From Acridotheres tristis (taxonomy: Eukaryota > Chordata > Aves > Passeriformes > Sturnidae), in assembly GCA_037013685.1 (NCBI GenBank), contig CM072884.1, positions 99,676,048 through 99,740,047 on the forward strand: a stretch of DNA of 64,000 nucleotides, read 5' to 3'. Positions 61,168-64,000 of this stretch are shown in pieces (positions within the stretch are counted from its first letter, which is position 1; each line of letters opens with the position of its first letter). The notes beneath the pieces were generated by a model. The model was not told where the DNA came from, searched no databases, and saw only the letters and a list, made by a program, of their open reading frames with translations. Both the position numbers and the translations under genes were made by a program.

Positions 61168-61730
61168 CATGGAATGGTTTAGGTTGGCAGGGACCTTAAA
61201 CCCCTCTGACATGGGCAGAGACACCTTCCACTAAACCACGTTGCTCAAAGCCCTGTCCAGACTGGCTTTGAACAATTCCAGGAATGGGGTAGCCACAACC
61301 TCTCTGCATAACCTGTTTCAGTGTCTTACTATCCTTACAGTAATCTAAATCAGCCCTCTTTCATCTTAAAGCCATTCCCCCTTGCCCTATCACTACAGGC
61401 CTTTGTAAAAGGTCCCTCTCCAGCTCTCTTGTAGCCCCCTTTAGGTACTGCAAGGTGCTATGAAGTCTCCCCAGAGCATTTTCTCCTCCAGACTAAAGAG
61501 CCCCAGCACTCAGTCTGTCTTCCTGGGAGAGGTGTTGCAGCCCTCTGATCATCTTCACAGCCTCAGCATGTCCACACCCCTCCTGTGTCAGAGCCCCCAG
61601 AGCTGCAGGTGGGGTCTCATCAAGCAGAGGGAGAGAATACCCTCCCTCTCCCTGCTGGCCATGCTGCATTGGATGGCCAATGGGGTGCTGAGCCACGTCA
61701 AGTTTCTCATCCACCAACATCCCCAAGCTA
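61168..61730 (-). mobile_element. CR1 LINE 3' fragment, antisense, about 560 bp
   Basis: Read on the plus strand it follows the antisense of avian CR1 in order: ATGGTTTAGGTTGGCAGGGA, GACACCTTCCACTAAACCA, GTTGCTCAAAGCCCTGTCC, a GCAGGTGGGGTCTCATCAAG segment, and TTTCTCATCCACCAACATCC at the far end. It covers the 3' untranslated part and the end of the reverse-transcriptase frame, 5'-truncated like most copies. The frames inside it are broken, so it is a dead copy. Confidence 0.92.
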
Positions 61731-63109
61731 ATCTGTACCTTGTCATGGTAAAAGTATGCAAGAAAGTTTAGATTTAAGATGCTAAATTCTGAATATTCAT
61801 CTTTAAATTCTTCCAAAATACCCAAGCTTATGGAAATCAACTTGTTATTCTTCTCAGAATTTGTATTATACCATCACAGAGGCACTACTGCAAAACCAAG
61901 AATCTGAAGGGGCACTAAAAGGTAAAAAAAATAACAAAAAATAATCAAGCTTTTTTTTTACTTGATCACAAGCCAGAAAGTCAAGGCAGTTTCTGGTTTT
62001 CCCTAAACAATATGAAGACTTACCTTACTTACTTAGTTATGTTATTATAATAAGCAAAAAGCTAAGTTTATCAGTTCCACAATTTAAGTATCATGAAAAT
62101 AAGAAATCCATCTCAACCATTTTCAGACTTCATTCTGATTGGAATACTTCTCCAACTGACAACAACCCATAACTTGTCAGTTATCTTAAGCCCCATAAAC
62201 AACAGTAGTAAAAACACTGCCTGGCTTTAAGCTTGGTAATCATGTCCTCTTTTCAAACTGGGTTTAAAAAGACTGAAGCATACCAAACATTCATTGGCAA
62301 AGAAAATATCTGAAAGTGTCTCAGTTCCACAGAAGGCAGAGCTGATGCTGATAAAAGCTGACACTGTGTGAAACAGGATTGTGCACACAAACTCTGCTAA
62401 GCAAGGCAGCCCAGTACCAAACAGCAACACCATTGTAAACATTAGCTTTTCTCCTGCAAATTTTTATTATCTACTAAGATTAGCACTGTTAGAAAGCAAC
62501 ACAGAGACAGAATACAGCCTTGTTTTCATTTACCACTTCCCAACCCCAGTTTCACCTTGTCACTCTCCAAGCAAAGGGAAAACTACCAATGAATGTCTCC
62601 CTCAATACATAAATTAGCAGAAAGAAATTTCTTTCTTCAGCTTCTGTGAATGAAAGGCAGCAACAGTAGAGTTAATGCAGCTAGTCTTCTGCTGAGTGAA
62701 ATTATTACGGGCAGATATTTTTCTGCAATACAAAAAACCTGCAGCTTCTGTGACTAAGGCAAAGACACTTGATTCAGCACAGTTTCTTGTGGCTGATCTA
62801 GCTACTAAATAGTTGTAGCAAATTTAAAGGGAAGGGGGGAGAAAGGACAGCAATCAAGTGGCAAATAATTCACTACTCCAAGTTTAAAAAAGTAACTTTC
62901 CGTTATTTTCCCCACAATCAGTTTCATAGAATCTATCACTGGTTTTGACTTGCCTGGAGGCATCAAAGTACCACTATTCATGGAAAACACTGCCAGCACC
63001 AGGAAACTGAAGAATTTTAAAGAAGCTCATTATCATGCTGATTTACATGGAAGTTTGTTTGTTTTCCAGAACTAATGCACTTTTGGCACACACTTCAAAA
63101 GCTTTAGAA

Positions 63110-63145
63110 ATCATGTGATAAACACTTATCATGTGATAAATACTT
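63110..63145. repeat. 18-bp tandem duplication
   Basis: ATCATGTGATAAACACTT (63110-63127) is followed at once by the same word with one C to T change (63128-63145). Each copy holds a CATGTG E-box-like core. Confidence 0.85.
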
Positions 63146-64000
63146 TTCAAATTGTTGAGAGGCCTTCGACCACCTGTGGCTGAGCTACTGTTCTGTGTCC
63201 AAAGGCTTGTTTTTCTGAATAGAAAAAAAGCTCACAAAATGCAAAGAATCCAGACACATTTCCCTCCATAACGTGAATGAAAAATGAAAAAAGGTTATAC
63301 TGAAACAGGATTTAAAAAGCACTTCAAGATTATTCTCCTTGTGTTTTGCTTTAAAGAGATATTAAAGACTCTTAAAACAATTTAAGCAAAGAAGCAGTAT
63401 ATACTAGAACATGCACAGCTATATGTGCCCAAGTTCTGCTGTGATAAACTGGAGTACTTCCCTTACTGATGGATTTAGCTGTACTATCCCACATCAGCAG
63501 AAGGCTAGGGATGTGGTCCTAACATTGTCATTACTGTTTCATTACATTTCAGATTTCTGCCTGTCATCAGACCCCACTGCAGTTAGAGAAAGATTATGCT
63601 AACCAAGGCTGGGATCATATACCTTCAATATAATAAAAGTTGGGGTACATGAAAGTTGTGAATCCCACTGGGCTTTGAACTCCAAGACATAACAGCTGTT
63701 GAACTACTGACTTAGACAAAACTTTAAATGCTCTGAAGCATTACCAAAGAGTATCTGAGAAGTTCCAATTCTACCACCTTGAACACCACAACAGAATCAT
63801 TGGCCTCATCAGGCTGAGTACTATGAAGGGTAAAAAAAGCTTGAGTTGTTTCCTATGACACGGCAATCCAGGACTTGTGTCAGAATTCATGTCTTCTCCT
63901 TGCAGACTACGGTGATGCAATTTTTGCTCCTGACATGTTTCTATAACCAGCCCAACCTCCCAAGAAAAGGTGAAGGTATTTGCAGCACTTCTGAAAGAAG

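Larger units (their letters stand above)
46500..64000 (-). other. 3' part of the very long MAP3K15 intron 1
   Basis: More than 17.5 kb with no exon or CpG island, so the promoter and first exon lie beyond the window. Contents: a G-quadruplex-type tract (47886-47913), a GGA run (53229-53253), a T21 run (55009-55029), a CTT-rich stretch (55761-55786), an A-rich stretch (56048-56130), the (GATA)15 array, an LTR remnant (about 58220-58564) and an antisense CR1 (61168-61730). Other parts are plain AT-rich intron. Confidence 0.8.

Noticed and set aside
61460..61840. Open frames of 103 and 115 codons on opposite strands
   Set aside because: Both lie within or beside the antisense CR1 copy. They are remnants of a dead retrotransposon, not host genes.

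Overview
The window is vertebrate nuclear DNA. It is AT-rich and dominated by introns, with short coding exons bounded by GT/AG splice sites. CR1 LINE pieces and LTR fragments that I recognise from songbird genomes point to a bird, most likely a passerine. Almost the whole window belongs to one minus-strand gene, MAP3K15 (ASK3, apoptosis signal-regulating kinase 3).

Eighteen internal exons were placed by eye between 46499 and 2870 (transcript order runs from high to low coordinate). They join into one uninterrupted frame of 742 codons plus two leading bases. The reading starts in the N-terminal thioredoxin-binding/central regulatory region (exons at 46.4, 43.0 and 33.2 kb). It continues through the helical, TPR-like regulatory region (30.7 to 18.2 kb) and the PH-like segment (17.7 to 11.8 kb). 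It ends in the Ser/Thr kinase domain (8.2 to 2.9 kb), just past the APE motif and helix F. Exon 1 with the start codon lies beyond 64000. The end of the kinase, the C-terminal coiled coil and the SAM-like end lie before position 1. The call is MAP3K15 rather than MAP3K5 because of paralogue-specific stretches such as [10 protein letters not shown] and [13 protein letters not shown].

Region by region: 1-2869 is intron with no exon seen. 2870-8216 holds the kinase exons. 8217-18370 holds the PH-like and linker exons. 18968-33348 holds the regulatory-region exons, with a long intron (21.3-29.4 kb) carrying a diverged CR1 piece, a GC-richer patch and an unexplained plus-strand open frame. 33349-43002 is a 9.7 kb intron carrying a probable 1.3 kb solo LTR with an internal 40-bp tandem repeat, and a CR1 3' end. 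43003-43026 is a 24-base microexon. 46500-64000 is the 3' part of a very large first intron, with a second LTR remnant, a (GATA)15 microsatellite, a G-quadruplex-type tract and an antisense CR1 of about 560 bp.

No tRNA, rRNA, CRISPR array or bacterial-type operon was seen. I found no convincing new biological system. The most useful points to follow up are the microexon, the 50-base exon with a weak donor, the tandem repeat inside the LTR, the G-rich motifs and the orphan plus-strand frame.
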